Source: Alphaproteobacteria bacterium (GTDB lineage: Bacteria > Pseudomonadota > Alphaproteobacteria > Micropepsales > Micropepsaceae). From it: a stretch of 64,000 nucleotides of DNA. The position numbers were made by a program, and so were the translations under genes. The stretch spans positions 62,001 to 126,000 of the forward strand of contig WGMH01000006.1 of NCBI GenBank assembly GCA_016125165.1. The letters run 5' to 3'. A model generated the notes under the pieces. It saw only the letters and a program-made list of their open reading frames with translations. It did no database searches and was not told the DNA's origin. Below are positions 1-9,210 of this stretch, piece after piece. Position 1 is the stretch's first letter. Every line of letters begins with the position of its first letter.

Positions 1-908
1 AGCTGCCTCTGCGCATCGCCGAATACGGGCAGGACTATCGCTATGAAGCATCAGGCGGGCTTTCCGGCCTGATGCGCGTGCGCGGCTTCTGCATGAACGA
101 TGCGCATATCTATTGCCGCTACGATCAGGCGAAGGACGAGTTCATTCGCGTGATGCAATTGCATGCGCGCTACTACGACCTGATGGGCATCAAAGAATAC
201 TATATGCGCCTGTCGCTGCCCGATCTGGACAAGCTCGACAAATATGTGGACGAGCCGCAGAAGTGGCTCGATGCCATGGGCATCATCAAGCAGGCGATGA
301 CCGAGTCCGGCTATCCCTTCGTGGAAGCCAAGGGGGAGGCCGCATTTTACGGCCCCAAGATCGACTTCATGATCAAGTCGGCAATCGGCACCGAATATAC
401 GATCTCGACCAACCAGCTCGACTTCCTCGCAACCGAGACCTTCAACCTGAAATATATCGGCGAGGACGGCGCGGAACATCCGCTCTATGTGATCCACCGC
501 GCGCCGCTGGGCACGCATGAGCGCTTCACGGCGTTTCTGATCGAGCACTATGCGGGCGCATTCCCGGTGTGGCTGGCACCGGTCCAGGCCCGCGTGATCC
601 CGATCACCGAGAAGGTGAACGATTTCGCGCATAAGGTGATGGCCGACCTCAACGCCCTGCAGGTGGTGAACGGCACGGCGGGCCTGCGTGTCGATATCGA
701 CCTTGCCAGCGAACGCATGCAGAAGAAGATCCGCGACGCGCAATTGCAGAAGATTCCCTACATGCTGGTCGTGGGTGAACGCGAAGCCGCCGAAGGCAAG
801 GTGGCTGTCCGGCTGCGATCCGGCAAGGATCTGGGCGCCATGCCATTGGAAACTTTCATGGCGCGCATCAAAAAAGAGGCGGAATCCCGGCAGGATGTGG
901 CCGATTGA
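1..908 (+). CDS. thrS: Threonyl-tRNA synthetase, C-terminal part (5' end outside window)
   Basis: Charges tRNA-Thr with threonine in the cytoplasm. The open frame is already running at base 3 and ends at TGA 906-908, giving about 301 residues, so roughly half of a usual ~640-residue enzyme is missing to the left. Visible class II features are the zinc-site histidine context MNDAHIYC, the motif 3 segment HRAPLGTHERF, and a C-terminal anticodon-binding domain starting near VWLAPVQARVIP. It reads toward infC, a common pairing, with about 205 bases between them. The identification rests on motif order and is secure; only the partial length limits it. Confidence 0.97.
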   Translation, partial: LPLRIAEYGQDYRYEASGGLSGLMRVRGFCMNDAHIYCRYDQAKDEFIRVMQLHARYYDLMGIKEYYMRLSLPDLDKLDKYVDEPQKWLDAMGIIKQAMTESGYPFVEAKGEAAFYGPKIDFMIKSAIGTEYTISTNQLDFLATETFNLKYIGEDGAEHPLYVIHRAPLGTHERFTAFLIEHYAGAFPVWLAPVQARVIPITEKVNDFAHKVMADLNALQVVNGTAGLRVDIDLASERMQKKIRDAQLQKIPYMLVVGEREAAEGKVAVRLRSGKDLGAMPLETFMARIKKEAESRQDVAD

Positions 909-954
909 CCCTTGCGAAAGGGCGGCCCATTCCTATTGTAAGGCTATCCGCTTC

Positions 955-975
955 CGGCTTCCGGAGCGGAAGCCG
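955..975. other. 9-bp stem-loop between thrS and infC
   Basis: CGGCTTCCG and CGGAAGCCG pair perfectly around a GAG loop. There is no T-run on either side, so it is a poor intrinsic terminator. It lies about 140 bases before the infC start and may be part of the infC leader. Function is not shown by the sequence. Confidence 0.35.
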
Positions 976-1113
976 CCCGGCTTGGGCAAGAACCAGCCGC
1001 GCGCCATCGCAACGAGGAAATTCTGCCGCGCCAATCGACGAACACACGTTTCGCTGGGCCGGTAGAACCCCAGCAAACGCGATGATGCGCGGCTCATCCA
1101 GAGGAGAGTTGTC

Positions 1114-1659
1114 ATAGTCCCCAGACGTTTTCAGACGCAGGAACGGGCGCCGGCGAAAGACGGTCCCCGCGTCAACGACGAAATCACCTCGCGCACGATT
1201 CTGCTGATCGGAGACGACGGTCACAAATATGGCGAGATCGGCACCGATGAGGGCCGCGCCATCGCGGAAGAGAAAGGCTTCGACCTGGTCGAGGTCTCGC
1301 CGGAAGCAAGGCCGCCCGTGGTCAAATTGATGGACTACGGAAAATACAAATACGAGCAGCAGAAAAAGGCCAACGAAGCCCGCAAGAAGCAGAAGGTCAT
1401 CGAGATCAAGGAGATCAAGATGCGCCCGACCATCGACGACCACGACTACGAAACGAAGATGAAGGCGATGAAGCGCTTCTTCGGAGAAGGCGACAAGGTG
1501 AAGGTCACCCTGCGCTTCCGTGGCCGCGAAATGGCGCACCAGAATCTCGGCATGGAGCTTCTCACGCGCGTGCAGCGGGATACGGAAACCATCGCGAAGA
1601 TGGAGCAATATCCCAAAATGGAAGGCCGCCAGATGATGATGGTGCTGGCGCCGCGCTAG
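1114..1659 (+). CDS. infC: Translation initiation factor IF-3
   Basis: IF-3 binds the 30S subunit, prevents premature 50S joining and proofreads the start codon. The frame gives 181 residues with the usual two-domain layout: N-domain [20 protein letters not shown], a linker containing [22 protein letters not shown], and a C-domain with [13 protein letters not shown] and [13 protein letters not shown]. No ATG, GTG or TTG gives a full-length protein. The best start is ATA at 1114, seven bases after GAGGAG (1101-1106). This is typical of infC, whose rare start codons allow autoregulation by IF-3. A GTG at 1318 is in frame but would delete the whole N-domain. Product certain; exact start codon inferred. 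Confidence 0.93.
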   Translation: MVPRRFQTQERAPAKDGPRVNDEITSRTILLIGDDGHKYGEIGTDEGRAIAEEKGFDLVEVSPEARPPVVKLMDYGKYKYEQQKKANEARKKQKVIEIKEIKMRPTIDDHDYETKMKAMKRFFGEGDKVKVTLRFRGREMAHQNLGMELLTRVQRDTETIAKMEQYPKMEGRQMMMVLAPR

Positions 1660-1680
1660 ACCCCACGGCGGGAGTGAACA

Positions 1681-2040
1681 ATGAGGACGCGGTTCGGAGA
1701 GCAAAATTCCGCCCGCGTCCTTTTGCTTATCAAGACCATTCATACGTTCATCTGGGCCGTCTTCGCTGGCGCTATCGTCGCAATTCCCGTTGCGACGATG
1801 CTTGGCGCAGTGCATCTGGCGTTCTGGCTCAGCGCGCTGGTGTGGATCGAGGTTTTGATCCTTCTGATCAATGGCATGCGTTGCCCGCTGACGGCCATTG
1901 CCGCGCGCCACACCGAAGTGCGGACCGAAAATTTCGACATCTATCTGCCGCAATGGCTGGCGCGCGAAAACAAGCGCATTTTCGGCACCCTGTTCGCTTT
2001 ATCGCAAGTGATGCTGCTGGCCTGGCTCGCACTGGCCTAG
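1681..2040 (+). CDS. Small conserved-type integral membrane protein, function unknown
   Basis: 119 residues starting with ATG 1681, behind a GGCGGGAG-like ribosome site. Three hydrophobic segments are visible: about residues 18-38, 42-65 and 100-118. Between the second and third lies a polar loop containing RCPLTAIAARH and FDIYLPQWLARENKRIFG. The fixed Arg-Cys-Pro-Leu-Thr stretch suggests a conserved family, but I do not recognise a function. It follows infC by 21 bases on the same strand and could share its transcript. Nothing points to a transporter or enzyme. Confidence 0.6.
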   Translation: MRTRFGEQNSARVLLLIKTIHTFIWAVFAGAIVAIPVATMLGAVHLAFWLSALVWIEVLILLINGMRCPLTAIAARHTEVRTENFDIYLPQWLARENKRIFGTLFALSQVMLLAWLALA

Positions 2041-2050
2041 CGAACAAAAA

Positions 2051-2076
2051 CGCCGCCGTTCCGAAGAACGGCGGCG
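2051..2076 (-). terminator. Intrinsic terminator of the 2105-2719 lipoprotein gene
   Basis: An 11-bp perfect stem (CGCCGCCGTTC / GAACGGCGGCG) closes on a CGAA loop. On the minus strand it is followed by TTTTTGTTCG, giving a classic U-tract, and it starts 28 bases past the lipoprotein stop codon. The plus side lacks a T-run, so termination of the 1681-2040 transcript is less well supported. Confidence 0.85.
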
Positions 2077-2104
2077 CATTGTATGCCTTCCCGGAGGCGG
2101 GAAA

Positions 2105-2719
2105 TCAGAGAATGCGCGAGGCGGCGCGAATGGCGGTGCCCCCGATATCCTGCAACGGACCAAGCGGCTGAATCGAGTCATGCATGTCTTCGATGCGCGG
2201 CTTGCCGCTCATCACCTTGTAGGCGACACGGCCGTCGCGCACGAGCAGCACAACTTCGGCAGACCAGCCCTTGTTCACGGTGGTGCGCTGGAAGCCGAGG
2301 ATATCGAGAAGGATGTTGCCAACGCGCTCCTGTTCCAGACGCTGCGGCTTGAACACCAGCGCCGAGCAGCGGTCACGGGCTTCGACGCAGTCCTGCACCG
2401 CAGGATCGAGATTGTCGAAGCGCATGGAGTCGCGCGGCAGAAAGCGTTCAATCACGCCGAGGTAGGAGAGCACTTCCACATTCGGAGAACCGACCGAGTC
2501 AAAACCGATTGCAGCAAGATCGGTCGCACGCGTCGTGCCGGGCCGGATACTGCCATAGGCAGTCTCGACTTCCTGATAGGTCTTGAAATTCGAATTGCAA
2601 ACATCGCTCTGATACGGCAGCAGCCCCAAACCGCCACAACCCACCAGCGTCAATGTAAGCAACACGCTGGCAATCGCCGTTGCATAGCGGCGTGCGCCAC
2701 TTCTGCCACCTGCACTCAT
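2105..2719 (-). CDS. Predicted lipoprotein with BamE/SmpA-like domain
   Basis: 204 residues with an Arg-rich n-region, a hydrophobic stretch and the lipobox LTLVGC near residue 28, so it should be a lipid-anchored envelope protein. The mature part contains GSIRPGTTRATDLAAIGFDS, the short 'how far to the next element' pattern seen in SmpA/BamE-like folds, then a Cys pair (VQDCVEARDRC) and a C-terminal beta-rich segment. Function beyond an envelope location is unproven. It is monocistronic, with its own terminator at 2051-2076, and diverges from panB across a 394-base spacer. Confidence 0.6.
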   Translation of the reverse strand: MSAGGRSGARRYATAIASVLLTLTLVGCGGLGLLPYQSDVCNSNFKTYQEVETAYGSIRPGTTRATDLAAIGFDSVGSPNVEVLSYLGVIERFLPRDSMRFDNLDPAVQDCVEARDRCSALVFKPQRLEQERVGNILLDILGFQRTTVNKGWSAEVVLLVRDGRVAYKVMSGKPRIEDMHDSIQPLGPLQDIGGTAIRAASRIL

Positions 2720-3113
2720 ACCGCCCCCACCACTTAACTATTTATTTACGTAGCGTATCCAGAAACCGTGGCGCTTGAAAAGAGCAAAAGAAGATAAAGG
2801 GTTACCGCGAGCGCGTTGAAACAAAGCTGTCAAACTTCTGATTGTTTTTTGCGCGCGCACTGCACTGCATTGCATCAACGCCGTCACGTGTCTGTCGTGA
2901 TGTGGACAGATTCAACATATGGCATTGCGTTGGCCATTAGTCGCGAACTGTCGACGCTTTCATGGTTAACACCACGCCGCAGGAGACATGTGTCCCTCGT
3001 CGCGCGCAATTTTGCTGCGCAAAGTACAGGCGCGCCGTCCCCGGCAGCGGCCTCTCGTTAGCAGGCGCAGCATGGGCTATAGTCCGGCCGCCGGAAGCCC
3101 TGAGGGACTGCCC
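2720..3113. other. 394-base spacer between the lipoprotein gene and panB
   Basis: This holds the divergent promoters of the two flanking genes. It is AT-rich near 2730-2860, with TTAACTATTTATTTACG and a TTTTTT run near 2844. A TATAGT hexamer at 3078-3083 could be a -10 for panB, but there is no good -35. Short GCACTGCACTGCATTGCAT-type reiterations occur near 2858-2876. I see no credible gene, RNA or large repeat here. Confidence 0.5.
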
Positions 3114-3938
3114 ATGTCTGCCGTTGTCCAAACCAAACGCGTGACGGTGCCGGAGATTCGCGGCGCGAAATCCGCGCGCCCGGTCGTGTGCCTGACCTGC
3201 TACCACGCCCACACCGCGCGCCTTCTGGACGAGCACGTGGACCTGATGCTGGTGGGAGACAGCCTGGGCATGGTCATGCATGGCATGGAAAACACGCTGG
3301 GCGTGACCCTGGACATGATGATCCTGCACGGTCAGGCCGTCATGCGCGGTTCCCGGCATGCCCTGATCGTGGTGGACATGCCCTTCGGTTCCTATGAGGA
3401 GAGCCCACAGGTCGCGTTTCGCAATGCGGCACGCGTCATCCGGGAAACCGGTTGCACCGCCGTGAAGATGGAAGGTGGTGCCCGCATTGCCGAAACCATT
3501 GCCTACCTGACCAGCCGGGGCATTCCCGTCATGGGCCATATCGGCCTCACCCCGCAGATGATTCAGGTAATGGGCGGCTTCAAGACCCAGGGGCGCACAG
3601 AAGCCGAATGGCCCGCCATTGAGGCAGACGCCAGAGCCGTGGCCGAGGCAGGAGCCTTCGCCGTGGTGCTGGAGGGCATGGCCGAACCCCTCGCGGCAAA
3701 GATCACCCGGGAGATCGCTATTCCCACCATTGGTATCGGCGCCTCGGCCGAATGCGACGGCCAGATTCTGGTCATGGAAGACATGCTGGGGCTGAATCCC
3801 AATCCGCCGAAATTCGTGCGCCAATACGCCAAGCTGGGCCCGGACATCGAAGCTGCGGTAAAGGCCTACGCTGCGGACGTGCGGGCGCGCCGCTTCCCCG
3901 GCGCGGAAAACGTCTACTCCATGAAAAAGGCGGGCTGA
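3114..3938 (+). CDS. panB: 3-methyl-2-oxobutanoate hydroxymethyltransferase (PanB)
   Basis: First committed step of pantothenate synthesis: transfers a hydroxymethyl group from methylene-tetrahydrofolate to 2-oxoisovalerate, giving ketopantoate. 274 residues, normal length. Hallmarks are [26 protein letters not shown] (metal-binding DS), [14 protein letters not shown] and the catalytic ALVLEG-like ALVVLEGM segment. ATG 3114 is chosen because GAGGGA sits just upstream; the frame could extend to 2988 but the extension is unlike the family. There is no panC or panD beside it. It leads into the YfgM-BamB-Der block. Confidence 0.95.
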   Translation: MSAVVQTKRVTVPEIRGAKSARPVVCLTCYHAHTARLLDEHVDLMLVGDSLGMVMHGMENTLGVTLDMMILHGQAVMRGSRHALIVVDMPFGSYEESPQVAFRNAARVIRETGCTAVKMEGGARIAETIAYLTSRGIPVMGHIGLTPQMIQVMGGFKTQGRTEAEWPAIEADARAVAEAGAFAVVLEGMAEPLAAKITREIAIPTIGIGASAECDGQILVMEDMLGLNPNPPKFVRQYAKLGPDIEAAVKAYAADVRARRFPGAENVYSMKKAG

Positions 3939-4106
3939 GCGGCAAATCCCGCTCTGGCAACCACATTACCATTTCGCGAGTTGCACCCCGCGCGCGGGGC
4001 GGCTAATCATCCTGCGCATCCAAGGCCTTGCGGACGCTACGCGTTCCCGTAAGGGATGGGGCCCGGCTGGTGGCCGGCATGGCAATCTCCAGAAAGGGAA
4101 TTTCCG

Positions 4107-4841
4107 GTGTCCGACATCTTCCGCGAAGTCGAGGAGGACGTCCGCCGCGAGCGCCTCGAAAAGATTTGGAAGCAGTACGGCGACTTCATCATCGCGGCGG
4201 TGGCGATTGTTGTGATTGCGGCAGCAGGCATGCAGGTCTGGAAATATTACCAGGCCGGTCAGCGCGCCCGTGCATCCGAAGCGCTGCTGAGCGCCCAGAC
4301 CATGATGGATTCCGGACAGACCGATAAGGCCAATGAGGCCCTTGCCAAGCTGATCGACAACGGTCCATCGGGCTATCGCGAACTGGCGAAGATGGAGCGC
4401 GCCGGAGCGCTGCTCGCCGCTGGCAAGCGCAATGACGCCATCGCGCTCTATAAGGACGTGGTCGCCGACAAGGATCCGCTCCTGTCTGACGTGGCGCGCC
4501 TGCGTATCGCCTGGGCCAGCGCCGACTTCATGCCGCGCAAGGATCTGCAGACGCTGCTCGCGCCACTGACCGACCCCAACAGCGCCTGGCGGGCCATGGC
4601 CGAGGAAGTTCTCGCCTATGCCAGCTACCGTGCGGGCGACACCGCCGCTGCCCTTCGCGGATTCAAGACGCTCTCTGCCTATCAGGATGCTCCTGCAACG
4701 CTGCGCGGCCGCGCAGGCGCGATGGTGCAGTTCCTTGAAGCTGGTGGCGAACAGAACTACGGAACCGTGCCCGAACCGGAAGCGCCCAAGGCGGCGACGC
4801 CGGACAATGCTGCCCCGCAGCCCAACGCAACCCAGCCGTGA
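4107..4841 (+). CDS. YfgM-like TPR membrane protein (BamB partner)
   Basis: 244 residues from GTG 4107, eight bases after AGAAAGGGA; an upstream in-frame start at 4056 has no ribosome site. A cytoplasmic N-terminus with basic/acidic EEDVRRERLEKIWKQYGD precedes one transmembrane helix (about residues 23-45). A periplasmic helical-repeat domain follows, with TPR-like spacing, and a proline/alanine-rich tail. This matches the YfgM/DUF2133 family, which in E. coli sits at the Sec translocon with PpiD. Its stop codon overlaps the bamB start (GTGA at 4838-4841), implying coupled translation and a role in envelope protein biogenesis. Confidence 0.85.
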   Translation: MSDIFREVEEDVRRERLEKIWKQYGDFIIAAVAIVVIAAAGMQVWKYYQAGQRARASEALLSAQTMMDSGQTDKANEALAKLIDNGPSGYRELAKMERAGALLAAGKRNDAIALYKDVVADKDPLLSDVARLRIAWASADFMPRKDLQTLLAPLTDPNSAWRAMAEEVLAYASYRAGDTAAALRGFKTLSAYQDAPATLRGRAGAMVQFLEAGGEQNYGTVPEPEAPKAATPDNAAPQPNATQP

Positions 4842-6259
4842 ACCGCGCCCGCATGACCAAGACACCCATTCGCCTGCTTGCAATCATGTGCGCGGCCGCC
4901 CTGCTTTCGGGCTGCATGGCCACGGACATGATCAGCGATCTGTTCCGCGCGACCAAGAAATCGAACCTCAAGGGCGAACGCATCTCGGTCCTTTCGCTCG
5001 ATGAATCGCTGAAGCCGGACGATGCACTGAAAGACACGCCGGTCGTTCTGCCCGCGCCTTATGTCAACACCGAATGGCCGGAGCCGGGCGGCTATGCCTC
5101 GAACGCGATGTATCATCTGGAAGCGAACGGGCCGCTGCATATCGTCTGGCAGCAGGATGCGGGCGAAGGTTCCAATACCGCCTCGCAGCTCACCGCTTCG
5201 CCCATCGTAGCGGACAACAAGATTTTTGTGCTCGACGCGCAAACCGCCGTGCATGCGTTCGACGCGCGCAACGGAACGCCACTGTGGACGCGCAGCCTCG
5301 CCCCCAAGGAAGGCGGCGAGAAGACAATGATGTACTCGGCGACATTCGGCCTTCTGGGGTCGAATACCGCCATGGATCCCTCCAAGGGCTTCGGTGGCGG
5401 CCTTGCCTTCGAGAATGGCAAGGTTTTCGTCAGCACGGGCTTCGGCGATGTGGTGGCGCTATCGGCGAGCGACGGCAAGCAAATCTGGAAGACCAATCTG
5501 GATGTGCCAATCGTGAATGCGCCGGTGGCCAATGGCGGACGCGTTTTCGTTTCCAATCAGGAAAACCACTTCTTCGCGCTGGCGCAGATCGACGGCCGCA
5601 AGCTTTGGGACCATCAGGGCATTTCCGAAAACGCCGGCATTCTGAAAAGCACCAGTGCGGCGGTTGCGGGCGAATATGTGATCGTGCCCTATTCTTCGGG
5701 CGAACTTTTCGCCATTCGCGTGCAGAACGGACGCATGGCATGGAGCGACATGCTGACCCGCTCCGGCGGCGTGACGGCGCTTTCCGAACTTGACGACATC
5801 GCAGGCCGCCCCGTTGTGGACCGCGACATGGTGTTCGCCGTCAGCCATTCCGGCATCATGGCCGCAATCAACCTGTCCACGGGCGCCCGCGTGTGGTCGC
5901 GCGATGTGGGCGGCATCCAGACGCCATGGGTCGCGGGCGATTTCCTCTATGTGCTCACGATCGATTCCCAGCTCTTGTGCCTGCAGCGCAGCGACGGTCG
6001 CGTGAAATGGATTCATCAGCTGCAACGCTGGGAAGACATGGACGAAAAGCGCGATGCCATCGTGTGGTCCGGCCCGGTGCTGGTGTCCAATCGCCTGATC
6101 CTCGCCTCTTCGCACGGCTATGCTGTTTCGGTGTCGCCCTATACCGGCGATCTGCTGGGCCGCATGGAAATTCCGGATGGAACCTTCGTTCCGCCGGTTG
6201 TAGCGAACGGCACGATCTATATCCTGACCAACAACGCGGAGCTGGTTGCGCTGCGTTGA
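4838..6259 (+). CDS. bamB: Outer membrane assembly lipoprotein BamB (PQQ-type beta-propeller)
   Basis: Part of the BAM complex that folds beta-barrel proteins into the outer membrane. Up to 473 residues, with a lipoprotein signal (ALLSGC, Cys near residue 26). The body consists of repeated propeller blades carrying W-terminated motifs such as GTPLWTRSL, GKQIWKTNL, GRKLWDH and GARVWSRDVGG, ending TIYILTNNAELVALR. The start is either GTG 4838, overlapping the upstream stop, or ATG 4853; the lipobox fits both. It lies between yfgM and der, the classical order. Confidence 0.92.
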   Translation: MNRARMTKTPIRLLAIMCAAALLSGCMATDMISDLFRATKKSNLKGERISVLSLDESLKPDDALKDTPVVLPAPYVNTEWPEPGGYASNAMYHLEANGPLHIVWQQDAGEGSNTASQLTASPIVADNKIFVLDAQTAVHAFDARNGTPLWTRSLAPKEGGEKTMMYSATFGLLGSNTAMDPSKGFGGGLAFENGKVFVSTGFGDVVALSASDGKQIWKTNLDVPIVNAPVANGGRVFVSNQENHFFALAQIDGRKLWDHQGISENAGILKSTSAAVAGEYVIVPYSSGELFAIRVQNGRMAWSDMLTRSGGVTALSELDDIAGRPVVDRDMVFAVSHSGIMAAINLSTGARVWSRDVGGIQTPWVAGDFLYVLTIDSQLLCLQRSDGRVKWIHQLQRWEDMDEKRDAIVWSGPVLVSNRLILASSHGYAVSVSPYTGDLLGRMEIPDGTFVPPVVANGTIYILTNNAELVALR

Positions 6260-6275
6260 GCGGGACCATGAAGCC

Positions 6276-7679
6276 ATGCCCCTCACCGTCGCCATCGTGG
6301 GACGCCCGAATGTGGGCAAATCCACGCTGTTCAACCGGCTCGTAGGCCGCAGGCTCGCCATTGTTCACGACACGCCGGGCGTGACACGCGACCGGCAGGA
6401 AGCCGAAGCGCAGCTTGGCAACCTCGCCTTCCATCTGATCGACACGGCGGGCTTCGAGGAATCGGCGCGCGGATCGCTCGCCGCGCGCATGACCGAGCAA
6501 ACGCAAACCGCCATCGCGGAAGCCGATGTCTGCCTGTTTGTGATCGACGGGCGCGAAGGTGTGACAGCTGGCGATGAGATCATCGCGACAGCGCTGCGCC
6601 GGGCGAACAAGCCGGTGATCCTTGCCGCCAACAAATGCGAAAGCCGGGCCAGCATACCGGGTCAGGCCGAAGCCTATGCGCTTGGATTCGGCGAGCCACT
6701 CGCAGTTTCGGCGGAGCACAATCTTGGTTTCGACGAACTGAAAGACGCGCTTGAGCCCTTCGTGCCGGAAGATGAACGCGTCATTCCGGGCGACGAGGAT
6801 AGTGATGAGAGTGACGACGGCGAAGAACTGAACGAAGACGAGGAGATCGAAGTCGATCGCTCAAGCCTGCCGCTGCGACTGGCCATTGTGGGGCGGCCCA
6901 ATGTTGGCAAATCGAGCCTGTTCAACAGGCTGCTGGGCGAAGAGCGGTCGCTGACAGGTCCGGAGGCAGGCATTACGCGCGATGCCATCGTGGCCGAATG
7001 GAAGGCAGGCGCCAGGCCCATACTGCTGCACGACACCGCGGGCTTGCGCAAAAAGGCAAAGGCACGCGTTGAAGCGCTGGAGAACATGTCGGTGGGCAGC
7101 ACCCTTGCGGCCATACGGTTTGCCGAATGCGTCATCGTGGTGATGGATGCGACAATGGCATTCGAGAAGCAGGATCTGACCATTGCTGATCTGATTGCGC
7201 GCGAAGGCCGCGCCATCGTGTTCGCGCTAAACAAATGGGATCTCATCACCGATCACACGCAGACCATCGCCTCCATGCGCGAGAAGCTCGACCGGCTCCT
7301 GCCGCAGGTCGCAGGTGCGCCCCTGGTGGCGGTTTCCGCGCGCACGGGCGAAGGACTTGACCGGCTGGTTCCCGCGATCATCGAAGCTGATACGGCGTGG
7401 AACAAGCGCATTCCGACCGGGCAATTGAATCGCTTTCTGGAAGATGCCCTGCAGCGCCATCCGCCGCCGGCCATTCATGGACGGCGCGTGCGTATCCGCT
7501 ACATGACGCAGGCCAAGAGCCGGCCACCGACCTTTGCGCTGTTCGGCAACCAGCTCGATGCGCTCCCCGAATCGTACCAGCGCTATCTGCAGAACGGCTT
7601 GCGCGAAAGCTTCGGGCTGAAAGGCGTTCCATTGCGCTTTGCACTCAGAACCGCGAAGAATCCCTACGCCGGCGGTTGA
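6276..7679 (+). CDS. der: Ribosome assembly GTPase Der (EngA)
   Basis: Essential double-G-domain GTPase of 50S maturation. 467 residues from ATG 6276. G-domain 1 has GRPNVGKSTLFNRLVG, DTAGF and ANKCE, where canonical NKxD reads NKCE. An acidic linker rich in Asp and Glu follows. G-domain 2 has GRPNVGKSSLFNRLLG, DTAGLRKKA and NKWD, and a C-terminal KH-like domain closes with FGLKGVPLRFALRTAKNPY. The annotated frame could extend upstream to 6246, but the GRPN motif position favours 6276. Sixteen bases separate it from bamB. Confidence 0.97.
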   Translation: MPLTVAIVGRPNVGKSTLFNRLVGRRLAIVHDTPGVTRDRQEAEAQLGNLAFHLIDTAGFEESARGSLAARMTEQTQTAIAEADVCLFVIDGREGVTAGDEIIATALRRANKPVILAANKCESRASIPGQAEAYALGFGEPLAVSAEHNLGFDELKDALEPFVPEDERVIPGDEDSDESDDGEELNEDEEIEVDRSSLPLRLAIVGRPNVGKSSLFNRLLGEERSLTGPEAGITRDAIVAEWKAGARPILLHDTAGLRKKAKARVEALENMSVGSTLAAIRFAECVIVVMDATMAFEKQDLTIADLIAREGRAIVFALNKWDLITDHTQTIASMREKLDRLLPQVAGAPLVAVSARTGEGLDRLVPAIIEADTAWNKRIPTGQLNRFLEDALQRHPPPAIHGRRVRIRYMTQAKSRPPTFALFGNQLDALPESYQRYLQNGLRESFGLKGVPLRFALRTAKNPYAGG

Positions 7680-7693
7680 ACCGGGAGGAAAAC

Positions 7694-8506
7694 ATGGATC
7701 GCAAGGATGTTCTGGCGAGCCGCATCGAAAACGGCATCGGCACCATCGTTCTGGGCAGCGCTGAGCGCATTCATTTCGATCCGGAAATGGCGGATTGCCT
7801 GTTCGACACCTTGAAGACATGGAGCAACGATGACGCGGTGCGCGTGATCGTCGTCACCGGCGGCGCTCCGGGATACTTCCTGCGTCACTACTCGGTACCC
7901 GCGATCATTTCGCTGGGCGAGGCGCTTCAGAGGTCTGGCGCAATCGTTCCGGACGACGCGCCAGCGAATTTCTCCGCGCTCGATCACGCCATGATGCTTT
8001 GCGAAACCATGGGCAAGCCGGTGATCGCCGCCATCTCGGGCACCTGCATGGGCGGAGCTTTCGAACTCGCCCTGTGCTGCGACATTCGTATCGCCGAGGA
8101 CGGCCCGCACCAGATCGGACTGCCGGAGGCCAATATCGGAATCCTGCCCGGTGCGGGCGGCACGCAGCGCCTGCCGCGCACCATCGGACCCGCGGCTGCA
8201 CTCATGCATATTCTTTTGGGCGAACCGCTTTCGCCGCGCGAGGCGGAACGGCGCGGATTCGTGCATGAAACCGTTGGCGGCAAGGCGCTGACGCGCGCCC
8301 ATGAGATAGCGGCAAAGCTGGTGCAGCTTGACCCCGAAGCTCTTTCACGCATCAAGCGGCTGGTGCGCGGCGCGCTCTCCATGCCGCTCGCCGAAGGGCT
8401 CAACCTGGAACGCAATCTGTTCGTGCAACTCGCCATGAGCGAACGGGCGCTCGAACGTATGCGCGCCTATGAAGCGGGAAATGTCAGCTTCCTGCCATCT
8501 GACTGA
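7694..8506 (+). CDS. Enoyl-CoA hydratase/isomerase family protein
   Basis: Crotonase fold enzyme, 270 residues from ATG 7694 with GGGAGGAA nine bases upstream. The oxyanion-hole segment SGTCMGGAFELALCCDIRIA and the LPEANIGILPGAGGTQRLPR motif, including the catalytic glutamate of hydratases, are both intact. The substrate cannot be read from sequence; beta-oxidation or branched-chain degradation are the usual roles. It follows der by 14 bases. Its 3' end overlaps the convergent SDR gene by 23 bases. Confidence 0.88.
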   Translation: MDRKDVLASRIENGIGTIVLGSAERIHFDPEMADCLFDTLKTWSNDDAVRVIVVTGGAPGYFLRHYSVPAIISLGEALQRSGAIVPDDAPANFSALDHAMMLCETMGKPVIAAISGTCMGGAFELALCCDIRIAEDGPHQIGLPEANIGILPGAGGTQRLPRTIGPAAALMHILLGEPLSPREAERRGFVHETVGGKALTRAHEIAAKLVQLDPEALSRIKRLVRGALSMPLAEGLNLERNLFVQLAMSERALERMRAYEAGNVSFLPSD

Positions 8507-9200
8507 ATTCGATGCGTGCGCCATTTTCGACGAACGATGGCGAGAGCAGATTCACCAGCGCAGGCGCGACATCTTCCGCCGTTTTCAGCGTTTCGGGTTC
8601 CTCACCCGGCATGGCCTTCGCGCGCATGGCGGTGCGTGTTGGACCGGGGCTGAACACATTCACCTTTACATTCGTGCTCGCGCATTCGGCGGCATAGGTG
8701 AAAGCCAGCGACTCCATCGCCGCCTTGGTCGCACCATAAACGCCCCAAAACGCGGTGTGCTTGATCGCGGCGCCAGAGGAAACAAACACCGCGCGCCCTG
8801 CATCGGAACGGCGCAACAGCGGATCGAGCGAACGGATGAGACGGTAATTCGCCGTCACGTTTACATCGAGCGCTTCCTGAAACGTCTTGGGTTCGATGTG
8901 ACCTAGCGGTCCGAGCACGCCAAGCACCCCCGCATTGGCGAGCAGCGCATCGAGCCTTCCCCAGCGTTCAAAGATCGCCGCGCCCAGCCGGTCGATGGCA
9001 GGAAAATCCTTCAGGTCGAGCGGAACTAGCGTGGCGCTGCCGCCTGCCTTCTGGATTTCATCGTCCAGTTCCTCGAGGCCGCCCACTGTGCGCGCTACTG
9101 CAATCACATGTGCGCCTTCGGCTGCCAGCGCCTTGGCCGCCGCGCGGCCGATACCGCGCGATGCGCCGGTCACAAGGGCCACGCGGCCTTCGAGAGTCAT
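8484..9200 (-). CDS. Short-chain dehydrogenase/reductase (SDR)
   Basis: 238-residue NAD(P)-dependent oxidoreductase. TGASRGIG (residues about 11-18) binds the cofactor, NAG lies near residue 89, and the catalytic Ser-Tyr-Lys appears as VSSGAAIKHTAFWGVYGATKAAM. A PGPTRT motif follows the active site. The substrate is unknown. It is the last gene of the alr...purF minus-strand series, ten bases after purF, and overlaps the convergent hydratase gene. Confidence 0.88.
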   Translation of the reverse strand: MTLEGRVALVTGASRGIGRAAAKALAAEGAHVIAVARTVGGLEELDDEIQKAGGSATLVPLDLKDFPAIDRLGAAIFERWGRLDALLANAGVLGVLGPLGHIEPKTFQEALDVNVTANYRLIRSLDPLLRRSDAGRAVFVSSGAAIKHTAFWGVYGATKAAMESLAFTYAAECASTNVKVNVFSPGPTRTAMRAKAMPGEEPETLKTAEDVAPALVNLLSPSFVENGARIEFSQMAGS

Positions 9201-9210
9201 GGAGAAATCC

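Noticed and set aside
905-939. TTGACC ... TATTGT as an infC promoter
   Set aside because: The spacing is about 23 bases, too long for a normal sigma-70-type promoter, and the -35 overlaps the thrS stop.
868-1953. 361-codon minus-strand frame opposite infC
   Set aside because: It covers conserved infC in antisense, has low-complexity His/Leu/Asp composition and no ribosome site. It is a GC-rich shadow.
2855-2880. GCACTGCACTGCATTGCAT run as a tandem repeat or CRISPR-like unit
   Set aside because: Only two to three short imperfect units with no spacer structure. No CRISPR array was seen anywhere in the window.
5459-6361. 300-codon minus-strand frame opposite bamB
   Set aside because: It overlaps the conserved BamB propeller entirely and shows no family pattern.
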